Under the pieces are notes generated by a model that made no database searches, was not told the origin of the DNA, and saw only the letters and a program-made list of their open reading frames with translations. The translations under genes were made by a program, and so were the position numbers. Shown here in pieces: positions 16,611 through 24,955 of a DNA stretch of 40,091 nucleotides; position 1 is the first letter of the stretch, and each line of letters opens with the position of its first letter. Source of the stretch: Alphaproteobacteria bacterium (GTDB taxonomy: Bacteria > Pseudomonadota > Alphaproteobacteria > Elsterales > Elsteraceae); assembly GCA_004292755.1 (NCBI GenBank), contig RDXE01000058.1, positions 1 through 40,091 on the forward strand, written 5' to 3'.

Positions 16611-17327
16611 ATGCCAACTCGCTTGGAGATGGGGTCTGCCGGAAAGCTTGGCGATGCTGGACGCTCGATGCGTCGGGCACCCTCGGCGGCTGTAGCGGCT
16701 GGGCTGGCGACGGTGGCGCAACCCGTGGCGGTGTCTCGGGACGAGCTGCGCTCGCTGGTCGAGGCGGTGATCGGCAGCCTGGAGGGGGACCTTACCGGCT
16801 CCGATTTGAAGCTATACACAGAGTTGGAAGCGCTGGCGCGGTTCATCCAAACCGCCAAGCAAGAGATTGCGGCAGTCCGCCCCGACACCATTCGCACGGA
16901 AGACATCCCTGCTGCTGCCGATGAGTTGGACGCCGTGGTTGGTGCCACGGAAGAAGCCACCAACTTGATCATGGACACGTGCGAGCAGTTGCAGGCGCTG
17001 GCTGGCGGCCTGGATGAGCAGGCGCGGACCCAAATCGAGTCCGCCTGCATTCGCATTTTCGAGGCCTGTAACTTCCAGGATATCACCGGGCAGCGCATCT
17101 CAAAGGTTGTGCGTACCTTGAAGCACATTGAGGAGCGGGTCGCTGCCATGCTGGATGCGTTCGGGGATGAGATCGCTCGGCTGCAGGCCCAGCAGCCGAC
17201 GGCTCCCGCCTCTGTGCCCCCTGTGAAGAGTGCGAATGCCGACAGCGCGCTGCTGCATGGTCCGCAGCTTCCTGAAGATGCCAAGCGGCAGGACGAAATC
17301 GATGCGATCCTCGCAAGCTTTGGCTAG
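16611..17327 (+). CDS. cheZ: CheY phosphatase CheZ
   Basis: Dephosphorylates CheY-P. The 238-residue protein has the long helical hairpin of CheZ with the active-site line EACNFQDITGQRISKVVRTLKHIEERV, which contains the catalytic glutamine (QDITGQ). A flexible Pro/Ala/Gln linker leads to a C-terminal peptide RQDEIDAILASFG that should dock on CheY like the tail of enteric CheZ. AAGGGGACGG lies upstream of the ATG. The last 26 bases overlap the start of the next gene. Confidence 0.93.
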   Translation: MPTRLEMGSAGKLGDAGRSMRRAPSAAVAAGLATVAQPVAVSRDELRSLVEAVIGSLEGDLTGSDLKLYTELEALARFIQTAKQEIAAVRPDTIRTEDIPAAADELDAVVGATEEATNLIMDTCEQLQALAGGLDEQARTQIESACIRIFEACNFQDITGQRISKVVRTLKHIEERVAAMLDAFGDEIARLQAQQPTAPASVPPVKSANADSALLHGPQLPEDAKRQDEIDAILASFG

Positions 17328-20300
17328 TCCCGCCACTCGGCCTCGTCAGGCGCTGGCGTCTGCGCTGGCGCGGGCAGCGTTTGGTGCTGTTGCGCTGTCC
17401 GCGGTGCTGCTGACATCGGGTCTGCCGTCGACAGCCCTTGCGCAAACTGGGTTTGAAATCCGCACGGCTACGCACGCTGGCTATGCCCGGCTGGTGATTG
17501 ACCATCCGCGCGCTGTGCCGTTCACCGCACAAGTGATCGACCGGCGGTTGGTGGTGCAGTTTCAGGAGCCCCTGCCGCCAGGGCAGCTGGCGGGTCCAGC
17601 CATCCAGCGGCTGGAGGGATATGTCGGCGCTGCTGAAGTGAGTGCAGATCGCCGTCAGGTGAGTTTCGCCCTCAATCGCCCGGTGCGCGTGCGCAGCTTC
17701 ACCAACCGCACTGCGGCGGTGATTGATTTGCAGGATCAACCATCCTGGCCAGCTGACACAGCGGCAGCGGCGCCTACCGCAGCACCCGCAGTGGCAGCAT
17801 CGCCACCGCCCGCAGTCGCAGCACCTTCGAGCGCAGCACCTTCCAGCGCAGCACCGGCGGCGGTCCCTGCTGCGCGGATTGGCGTGCGGGTTGGACGCCA
17901 CGACGGGTATAGCCGTCTGGCGTTCGATTGGCCGACCGGCACCGAGGTGACGGCGCGGGTTGAGGCTGGTGTCGCGACGCTGACCTTCTCCCAACCTGGG
18001 CAGATTGATCTGGCCTCTTTGCGCGGGCGCTTGCCGCCGACTGTTGGCGCAATCGAACAAGTGTCCACCGCGCCACTGACCCTGGCGCTGGCTGTGCCCG
18101 AGGGCACCCAGGCGCGCAGCTTCCGCACGGGCAGCGCCACGGTGGTTGACCTTCAAGCACCGGCTGGGACACCGATCAACCCGCGCAGCATCGCGGCAGT
18201 TGCGGCTTTGGCAGGCACTGGCGCGGCCTTGGCTGCTGCGCCGCCGCCAGCGGTGCCGATTCCCCTTCCGCCCCAGGCAGCCACGCCGCCGACACCAGTG
18301 CCGCAGGCCCAAGCCTCGGCCCCAGCTGCCAGCCAGCCTCAGCCCGCGGTTGTGCCGCCACCACCCGGTCCCAGCCTTGTGGGTACTGCCGTTGCGCAGA
18401 CCTTGAGTGGCGAGCCAAGTGCCGTGTCGGTTGGCCTTGCCACTGTGGATGGTCAACCGCAGTTGCGCTTTACGTGGCGTCAGGGGCAGCCATCACCAGC
18501 CGCCGCCTTCCTGCGCGGCGACATGCTGTACGTGGTGTTTGATCAACCGCTGGCGCTGGATATGAGCGGCTTGCGCGGTCGCCCTCTGCCACCGCGGGTC
18601 GGTCCTCTTGAGGCGTTGGCGGTGGAGCGCGGGACGGCTGTGCGTCTGCCAGTTCCGCCAACGGTCAATCCAATGCCGTTGCGCGCCCAGGATGGCTGGG
18701 CGTTTACGCTGCGGCCGGGTCCGCGGCGGCCCACCATTGCGGCCAATCTGGAAGTGGATGCCGCAACGCCGCGGGTGGTGGCGGACCTCCGCCCCGGCGC
18801 CGTTGCCGCCCTGCCGGTTCCTGATATTGAGCCCGGCGCACCGCTGCTGGTGATGCCAGCGGCTGAGGCTGGGGCAGGCGTTGCGCAAGCGCGCAGCTTC
18901 CCGCAATTCCAGGTTCTCGCCACCCTTCAAGGTGTGGTGGTCAAGCCACTGGCCGATGGGATTGAGGTTCTGCCGGTGCAGAACCGGGTGCAGGTGGTGA
19001 CCGGCACGCCGATGCTGATCAGCCGTGAAAACGCGCGCAGTGTGGCTGGCCTGTTTGATTTCCGCCGTTGGACTGAGGCCGATGTCGAGTTCAGTGAGGC
19101 GCGGCAGTCGCTCACTCAAGCTGCGGCTGAAGCACCGCCGCGGGAACGGCAGGCGGCTCGGTTTGAACTGGCGCAGTTCTTGATCGCCCGTGGTTTTGCC
19201 GCCGACGCCGTTGGGGTGTTGGGCTTGATTGTCCAAGACGTGCCGGAGTTGGATAGCGACCCAAGCCTGAAGGCATTGCGTGGCATCGCACGCGTGTTGA
19301 TGGGTGACGGTCCGGCTGCAGTTGCCGATCTGTCGGATCCGCGGCTCGATGGCGATCGCGATGCTTTGACGTGGCGTGCGGCGGCTTTCGCCACCGATGG
19401 TCGGTGGCCAGAGGCGGACCGTTGGTTCCGGCAGGCGGGCGAGCCCTCAGCCGACCTGCCGCCTGCGATGCGCCAGCGCTTGCTGTTGCTGGCCGCTGAG
19501 GCGGCGCTCGACGTCAACGATGCGCCGCGGGTGCGCATGGTGCTGGATCGGCTGGTGGGTCTGTCGCCCACACAGTCAGCGCGGGCGGAGAGCATTCGCG
19601 CCCGCATGCTGATGCAATCTGGCGAGCGGGATCGTGGTCTGGCCGTGATGGAGCGGCTGGCCCGCAGTGCTGACCCCTGGGTGCGCGCTGTGAATGAACT
19701 TCGGGTGGTGACCGAGCGCGTGGCTGATGGTTCGCTCACTCGGCGCGAGGGGGCAGCGCGTCTGGATCGTCTGCGCTTTGCGTGGACGGGGGATGCGCTG
19801 CATTACCAAATCCTGGTGCGCCTGGGCGAGATGCTGGTCGCCGATGGCCAGCACCGCGAGGGGTTTGGTCGCTTGCGCGATGCGATCCGTTTCTTCCCAG
19901 AGCGACCGGAGAATCCGGCGTTGCAGCAGAAGATGGTGGAAAGTTTCGTCGGTCTTTATGAAGGCGGGCCCGATGCGCCAGCGCCGCTGGCGGCACTTGC
20001 CTTGTTCGATGACTTCCGCGACCTGACCCCTGCGGGTCCCCGTGGCGACCGCATGGTGCAGAATCTGGCAGACCGTCTGGTGGAGATCGATCTTCTCGAC
20101 CGTGCGGCGGTGTTGCTGGATCATCAGATCAAGCACCGGCTGCAAGGCCAGGAGAAGGCGCGGATTGGCGCCCGTCTGGCGCTGGTGCACCTGATTGATC
20201 GCCGCCCGCTGGATGCCTTGGCGGCGCTGGATCAAAGCGCCGTCGCTGGTCTCTCGGCGGAATTGCAAAGCGAGCGCCGCATGATTCGCGCCCGTGCGCT

Positions 20301-20739
20301 GGCCGATGCCGATCAACTCGACACGGCGTTGCAGGAACTGCGCGAGGATCGCAGCCCCGGTGCCGACCAAGTGCGCGCCGAGCTGTTGAGCCGTCGGAAT
20401 CAATGGCAGCAGGCGATCGAGCCGCTGACCCGGCTGGCTGGCGACCCCGCAGACGCATCCATGCCGCCGCAGCGGCAAGCGGCCGTCCTCAACCTTGCCG
20501 TTGCCACCGCAATGGCCGGAGATGATGCCGCGATCCGCCGTCTGCGGGAGCAGTTTGGACCGCGCATGCGGGGCAGCCCCCATGAGGCTGCGTTCCAGTT
20601 GGCGACGGCACCCTCAGAACCCAGCGGTCGGATCACGGACCAGCGCTCGCTGGATCGCCGGGTCGCTGACCTGCAGCAGTTCCAATCGCTGGTGCAGACC
20701 TATCGCCAGCAATTGCAGGGCACCGGCTCTACCAACTGA
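17302..20739 (+). CDS. Large exported TPR protein coupled to cheZ
   Basis: A protein of about 1145 residues that I cannot name. A signal peptide spans about residues 20-50 (AAFGAVALSAVLLTSGLPSTALAQ). Three similar beta-rich modules follow (near 52-145, 195-290 and 380-460), each with a pattern like GYARLVIDHP, a hydrophobic strand pair and a closing AAVIDLQ or ATVVDLQ; the arrangement resembles AMIN-type or peptidoglycan-associated beta domains. Pro/Ala linkers separate them. The C-terminal half (about 600-1120) is TPR-like helices. The start at 17302 lies inside the cheZ C-terminus, so translation is probably coupled. A periplasmic scaffold for the flagellum or envelope is plausible. The repeat assignment is by eye. 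Confidence 0.75.
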   Translation: MRSSQALASPATRPRQALASALARAAFGAVALSAVLLTSGLPSTALAQTGFEIRTATHAGYARLVIDHPRAVPFTAQVIDRRLVVQFQEPLPPGQLAGPAIQRLEGYVGAAEVSADRRQVSFALNRPVRVRSFTNRTAAVIDLQDQPSWPADTAAAAPTAAPAVAASPPPAVAAPSSAAPSSAAPAAVPAARIGVRVGRHDGYSRLAFDWPTGTEVTARVEAGVATLTFSQPGQIDLASLRGRLPPTVGAIEQVSTAPLTLALAVPEGTQARSFRTGSATVVDLQAPAGTPINPRSIAAVAALAGTGAALAAAPPPAVPIPLPPQAATPPTPVPQAQASAPAASQPQPAVVPPPPGPSLVGTAVAQTLSGEPSAVSVGLATVDGQPQLRFTWRQGQPSPAAAFLRGDMLYVVFDQPLALDMSGLRGRPLPPRVGPLEALAVERGTAVRLPVPPTVNPMPLRAQDGWAFTLRPGPRRPTIAANLEVDAATPRVVADLRPGAVAALPVPDIEPGAPLLVMPAAEAGAGVAQARSFPQFQVLATLQGVVVKPLADGIEVLPVQNRVQVVTGTPMLISRENARSVAGLFDFRRWTEADVEFSEARQSLTQAAAEAPPRERQAARFELAQFLIARGFAADAVGVLGLIVQDVPELDSDPSLKALRGIARVLMGDGPAAVADLSDPRLDGDRDALTWRAAAFATDGRWPEADRWFRQAGEPSADLPPAMRQRLLLLAAEAALDVNDAPRVRMVLDRLVGLSPTQSARAESIRARMLMQSGERDRGLAVMERLARSADPWVRAVNELRVVTERVADGSLTRREGAARLDRLRFAWTGDALHYQILVRLGEMLVADGQHREGFGRLRDAIRFFPERPENPALQQKMVESFVGLYEGGPDAPAPLAALALFDDFRDLTPAGPRGDRMVQNLADRLVEIDLLDRAAVLLDHQIKHRLQGQEKARIGARLALVHLIDRRPLDALAALDQSAVAGLSAELQSERRMIRARALADADQLDTALQELREDRSPGADQVRAELLSRRNQWQQAIEPLTRLAGDPADASMPPQRQAAVLNLAVATAMAGDDAAIRRLREQFGPRMRGSPHEAAFQLATAPSEPSGRITDQRSLDRRVADLQQFQSLVQTYRQQLQGTGSTN

Positions 20740-20924
20740 CCGCCCGTTGATGCCAATCCCTTCGTTCGACCAGACTAGCGCGTGGCAAGGGGGGCGTATG
20801 CGCGTCCGCGATGATCTGCAGACTTGTCGTCTCGCAAAAACAATCGACATCCTCCGCGACTGCCAGCGCATCCACAGCAGCGGTCCTATCGTATAGCACA
20901 ATGCAAGACAGCGGAGACCTTCCT

Positions 20925-21989
20925 GTGCCCTCCTTGGCCTTCCGGATCGACGACCCCTCCCGCACGACGGGGCACAGCATTGTTCGCGTGATTGAGCGGG
21001 CGATTGGCGATTTGCGCCGCTCCGTGCCTGTCATCCTGACAGTTACGGATGGACACAGCCTGTTGGTGGTGCCGGCTGAAACGGCGACCGATGCAGCGCT
21101 CACCCTGCTGCGCCGCCATGGCCAGCGTGTGCGCTTGGTGGTGGGCACTGAGCCGCGTGCGCTGCCGGTGCCGGAGCGCGCCTCCGCTGACTGGGTGCTG
21201 GCACGCGCGGAAGAGGTTGCTGGTCCGAGTCTGGAGCCGCAGCCGGGTGACGCCGACGCGGTGACCTTGGTGAAGCACGCGCGCCTGCTGCCTTCGGCTG
21301 TGGTGGCGACGCTGACTCAGGACCCGGCGCCGATCACTGCGGCCGAAGGGCTGTTGCTGATCACCGCGGAGCAGGTGCAGGACTTCAAGCTGGCGCTTGC
21401 CAACGCGCTGGTGCGCGTCTCTGAGGCACGGGTGCCCCTGAAGCATGCGGAGGACACCAGGATCATCGCGTTCCGGCCGACCGATGGCGACGATGAGCAT
21501 CTGGCAATTGTGATTGGCACCCCTGACCCGACCGAACCTGTCCTTGCGCGGGTTCACTCCTCCTGTGTGACGGGGGATGTGTTGGGGTCGTTGCGCTGCG
21601 ACTGTGGGGAGCAACTACAGGGTGCGGTTGCGACGATTGCAGCTGCTGGCGGCGGCGTTGTGCTGTACCTCAACCAGGAAGGGCGCGGTATCGGTATCGC
21701 CAACAAGCTGCGCGCCTATCGCATCCAAGATACGGGCGTTGACACAGTTGATGCCAACCTCGCCCTCGGCTTTGAAGCAGATGAGCGCGACTATGGGCTG
21801 GCGGCAGCCATGCTGCGTGATTTGGGATATGCCAGTGTGCGGTTGCTCACCAACAACCCCGAAAAGCTGGCACAGCTTGCCCGTCATGGCGTGACGGTGG
21901 TGGAGCGGGTCGCCCATAGCTTTGAAGAAAACGTCCACAACGCCGCCTATCTGGATGCGAAGCGCAAAAAATCAGGCCACATGATTTAA
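20925..21989 (+). CDS. ribA: GTP cyclohydrolase II with an N-terminal extra domain
   Basis: First enzyme of riboflavin synthesis from GTP. The C-terminal 200 residues are a complete RibA: zinc ligands C214, C225 and C227 (SSCVTGDVLGSLRCDC), the catalytic stretch LYLNQEGRGIGIANKLRAY, and LGFEADERDYGLAAAMLRDLG and LLTNNPEKL. About 180 N-terminal residues (VIERAIGDLRRSVPVILTVTDG, VTLVKHARLLPSAVVATL) look like a degenerate DHBP-synthase-like domain, as in other alphaproteobacterial RibA. GTG at 20925 is preferred because GGAG lies eight bases before it; ATG at 20901 would add eight residues. No FMN riboswitch is visible upstream. Confidence 0.92.
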   Translation: MPSLAFRIDDPSRTTGHSIVRVIERAIGDLRRSVPVILTVTDGHSLLVVPAETATDAALTLLRRHGQRVRLVVGTEPRALPVPERASADWVLARAEEVAGPSLEPQPGDADAVTLVKHARLLPSAVVATLTQDPAPITAAEGLLLITAEQVQDFKLALANALVRVSEARVPLKHAEDTRIIAFRPTDGDDEHLAIVIGTPDPTEPVLARVHSSCVTGDVLGSLRCDCGEQLQGAVATIAAAGGGVVLYLNQEGRGIGIANKLRAYRIQDTGVDTVDANLALGFEADERDYGLAAAMLRDLGYASVRLLTNNPEKLAQLARHGVTVVERVAHSFEENVHNAAYLDAKRKKSGHMI

Positions 21990-22317
21990 CGGCGGCTCCA
22001 CTGGGGCACCTACCCGTGGGGTGATGGCGACGGCTCGCACCAGGCGCCGCATCGGTGTGCCAAGCGGACTGGACGCTGTGCCGGATCGTGCGGCGGACCC
22101 GATGCCATTGCTGGGCCATGACCGGCTCAACCTGACATTCAGCGCACAGTCATCGCCGTTGCGATCGTGCTTATCCGCTTCCCACGGCGATCCGTCAGGG
22201 GAGGGTGCTCTGTGCACCAAGGACCACAGCTGCGCCCTGCGCACCAGCGCCACCCCCGGCAGGATGGTCACAACCAGCGACGGGGGCGCAGTTGGCGAGG
22301 TGGTCGGCCCCCTCGGG
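21990..22317. other. Intergenic stretch, nothing clear seen
   Basis: This 328-base gap separates the converging 3' ends of ribA and the spermidine-synthase-like gene. It contains a small GGTGC/GCACC stem near 22204-22218. A GTG-started frame at 22021-22347 has composition unlike neighbouring proteins and no family look. No clear terminator, RNA gene or repeat was found. Confidence 0.5.
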
Positions 22318-24849
22318 TCACTGCGGGGTGGGAGGCGCACCCGGTAGGTCCAACGCCACATCGGCCCCCAGCACGGAGTGGGCCGACAGGCTCAAGGTTC
22401 GGCGCAGCGGCGCACGGGCGAGGGCGCGGGCCTCAGGGGTCAGCTTGCCAGCCTGGAACAGCCAGAACTCTGAGCGTGGATCGAAGTCGCGATTGACTGG
22501 AAAGGCGCTCAAGTCCGGAAACGCAGTTTGGTCGGCGCGCAGGTGCTTCAAAAAGGCACCGGGGTAGCCCAGATCATAGCGGCTGTCGGGTGAGGGCGGA
22601 TTGGCCAGCCAATCGCGGTTCAGTGCCCAAGTTTGCAAGATGCGCTCCCGATCAATCCGCATCGGGTTTGGCGAGCCGCACAGAATCTGGCGGTCGGTGA
22701 TGGTGAAGTAATAGGGAAAGGCCTCGGCGAAGGTGCGCAACTGGCCCATGCGCATTTCCGGGCTGAACCAATGGTCATTCAAGGTGCAGAACACGCCACC
22801 GGGGGCCAGACGCTCGGCAATGGTCTGGAACATCTCGCGGCTGTAAAGATAGCCTGCATAGTTGTGCCAGGGGAAAAACGGCGCTGTCGCGATGATGTCG
22901 TAGCGCTCCTCGCTGCGATTCAAGAACATCCGTCCGTCGGCCATGTGGATCTGGACGCGTGGATCATTGATCGTGGCGTGGATGGTGCTGAACTCCGGGC
23001 GGCTTTGCAGGGCAGGCACCAGCTCCCGGCTGATCTCCACCACATCAATGTGGCGCACCTCCCGATGCAGGGCGAGGGCTGTCAACATCGTGCCATTGCC
23101 GATGCCGATCACCAGCGCGCGCTCCGGCTTGGGATGCAGGCTGACGGCTGTGGACATCATGATGTAATCGTAGCTGTCCACCTCTGGTGCGATGGCGCCA
23201 TGGCGCACATCGTTCAAGTAGATACCTGCCTCCATCCGCCCATCGGGCAGGCGCTTTTCTTCGATGTAGGCAGCTCCTGTAATCCCCTCCACCACAGTGG
23301 TGATGTTCTTGTTCAGTACCCAGCGATAGAGGTTGGAGGGCAGCGCCAACATCAACACCAGCCCTGCGATCGCCGTGCCAGCTGCGATGCCAACCACGCC
23401 CCGGTCCAGGTGCCGATTGTGCGTCGGGTTGCTGTTGCGCAGCGCCAGCCACCAAGCAACGCCGCCGCCGACGATGCCGATTCCAGTCAACAACAGGAAG
23501 GCTGCATAGAGGCCGATGGCGGGCAGAATGGCAAAGCCCATGAGGAATGTGCCGGCCACTGATCCGAAGATGGACACCAGATAGACCCAGCCAATGTCCG
23601 AGCCGGAGTTGCGGTAGCTGGTTAGACACAGGCGCGATACCAGAGGAAAACAGATGCCCTGGATCAGCATCGGCAGCGTGATCAGCAGCAGAAACTTAAC
23701 CGACCAGAGGCCAAGGCCGCCGGTGCGCATGGCAAGGTCGGCGATGCTGCTCCACTGCCACAGGCTGCCAGTTGCACTGCGCTCAGCAATGTCCCGGAAA
23801 ATCGGCACCAATTGGTTGTAGCCCGTGCCATCCGCATCCAGGCCGAGGGAGCGGAACGCAACCAGGCCGAACACGCCAGCCGCGGCAGTCATGAATTGCA
23901 GGGTTGCGAACAGGCCAACCCCCCATCGTGCCGCGAAGGGGGCGATGCGCGCAAACGCCATCGATCCCAAGACAATGCCCAACAGATAAAAGCCCAGCAC
24001 CCAGCCGAACAGACCCGGCATCGCCTCCCACCCCGACAGGGAGGCCAAGCGGTACCACACGAGTTGGTAGCCAAGCGCCAGGAAGGAGGAGATGCCATAG
24101 AGCCACAACAAAGGCCGCGCTGTGTTGGCAGGTAGGGCGGCTGGCGGCGCTGCGTCCACTGCAGCCTTCGCTGCCACGGCAACTGGCGCAACCGATGGCG
24201 CAAAGGAGCGCCAGAGGGCATAAACGCCAATGGCGAGGTTGACCGTGGCCGCCAACATGATCGTTCCGTCGACGGAGAACAGGCTGATCAGCACAAACAC
24301 CGTCAACAGTGCACCCAGCACCGCCCCGAAGGTGTTGGCAGCATAAAAGGCACCAATCGCGCGACCAGTATCCGGCACAGTGCGGTAAAGGTGCTTCACC
24401 ATCACCGGTAAGGTGCCGCCCATCAGCGCAGTGGGCACGAAGGTGACGACGAACACAATTCCGAAACTGGCAAGGAAGTAAAGCCAGGGATTGTCAATCC
24501 ATCCTTGCAGCGCAACGGCTGGCTGGTACAGCAGCGGAATGCCAATCAGGGAAGCGAAGCCGAACAAGCCAACGCCAATCTCCAGAATTGCATAGAGCCG
24601 GAGCGCAGGCACCCGCGCTGAGTCAGCCACCTTACCAAACCAGTGTGCGCCGAGCCCCAGTCCCGCCAGAAACCCGGTGGTGATGGCGCTGATGCAGTAG
24701 AAATCAATGCCGAACAGGGTGACGAACAGGCGTTCCCACACGATCTGATAGGCCAGGGCCGAGAACCCAGACAAGAACACCACGGCCATGAAGGCCCGGG
24801 CTGCTGACCGGCTGGCGTTGGCTGCCAGGGTGTCTGCACGTGTCGTCAT
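22318..24849 (-). CDS. Fused MFS-like transporter/spermidine-synthase-like protein
   Basis: An 843-residue membrane protein. The N-terminal about 500 residues have many membrane helices in the MFS-like arrangement of the fused MFS/spermidine synthase family, starting FMAVVFLSGFSALAYQIVWERLF. The C-terminal part (about 540-760) is a Rossmann methyltransferase-like domain with ALVIGIGNGTMLTALALHREVRHIDVVEIS, then VQIHMADGRMFL and RLAPGGVFC. The usual spermidine-synthase catalytic acid motif (D-x-x-D-P after YDVI) is replaced by YDIIATAPFFPWHNYAGYLY, so polyamine synthesis is unlikely. It lies upstream of sugar genes and on the same strand as the GT39-like gene, 106 bases apart. Function unknown. 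Confidence 0.85.
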   Translation of the reverse strand: MTTRADTLAANASRSAARAFMAVVFLSGFSALAYQIVWERLFVTLFGIDFYCISAITTGFLAGLGLGAHWFGKVADSARVPALRLYAILEIGVGLFGFASLIGIPLLYQPAVALQGWIDNPWLYFLASFGIVFVVTFVPTALMGGTLPVMVKHLYRTVPDTGRAIGAFYAANTFGAVLGALLTVFVLISLFSVDGTIMLAATVNLAIGVYALWRSFAPSVAPVAVAAKAAVDAAPPAALPANTARPLLWLYGISSFLALGYQLVWYRLASLSGWEAMPGLFGWVLGFYLLGIVLGSMAFARIAPFAARWGVGLFATLQFMTAAAGVFGLVAFRSLGLDADGTGYNQLVPIFRDIAERSATGSLWQWSSIADLAMRTGGLGLWSVKFLLLITLPMLIQGICFPLVSRLCLTSYRNSGSDIGWVYLVSIFGSVAGTFLMGFAILPAIGLYAAFLLLTGIGIVGGGVAWWLALRNSNPTHNRHLDRGVVGIAAGTAIAGLVLMLALPSNLYRWVLNKNITTVVEGITGAAYIEEKRLPDGRMEAGIYLNDVRHGAIAPEVDSYDYIMMSTAVSLHPKPERALVIGIGNGTMLTALALHREVRHIDVVEISRELVPALQSRPEFSTIHATINDPRVQIHMADGRMFLNRSEERYDIIATAPFFPWHNYAGYLYSREMFQTIAERLAPGGVFCTLNDHWFSPEMRMGQLRTFAEAFPYYFTITDRQILCGSPNPMRIDRERILQTWALNRDWLANPPSPDSRYDLGYPGAFLKHLRADQTAFPDLSAFPVNRDFDPRSEFWLFQAGKLTPEARALARAPLRRTLSLSAHSVLGADVALDLPGAPPTPQ

Positions 24850-24955
24850 TGATGGTTTCCCGCCCCCCCAAATGAAACCGACAAGATCGGTCTCGTCATT
24901 CCGTTCGTCTTGGCGCCTGACCCAGTCGGGATCATCCCAGCCCCCTGAAAGGAGG

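Noticed and set aside
17083-18456. Long antisense open frame (over 450 codons) opposite cheZ and the TPR protein
   Set aside because: It is rich in Arg, His, Cys and Trp with no family pattern, as expected for the complement of a GC-rich coding region; similar ones lie opposite alaS, ribA and the TPR gene.
20740-20924. Possible FMN riboswitch before ribA
   Set aside because: None of the conserved RFN element segments could be recognised in the leader.
22021-22347. Small open frame between ribA and the spermidine-synthase-like gene
   Set aside because: GTG start without ribosome site, odd composition and overlap with the opposing gene.
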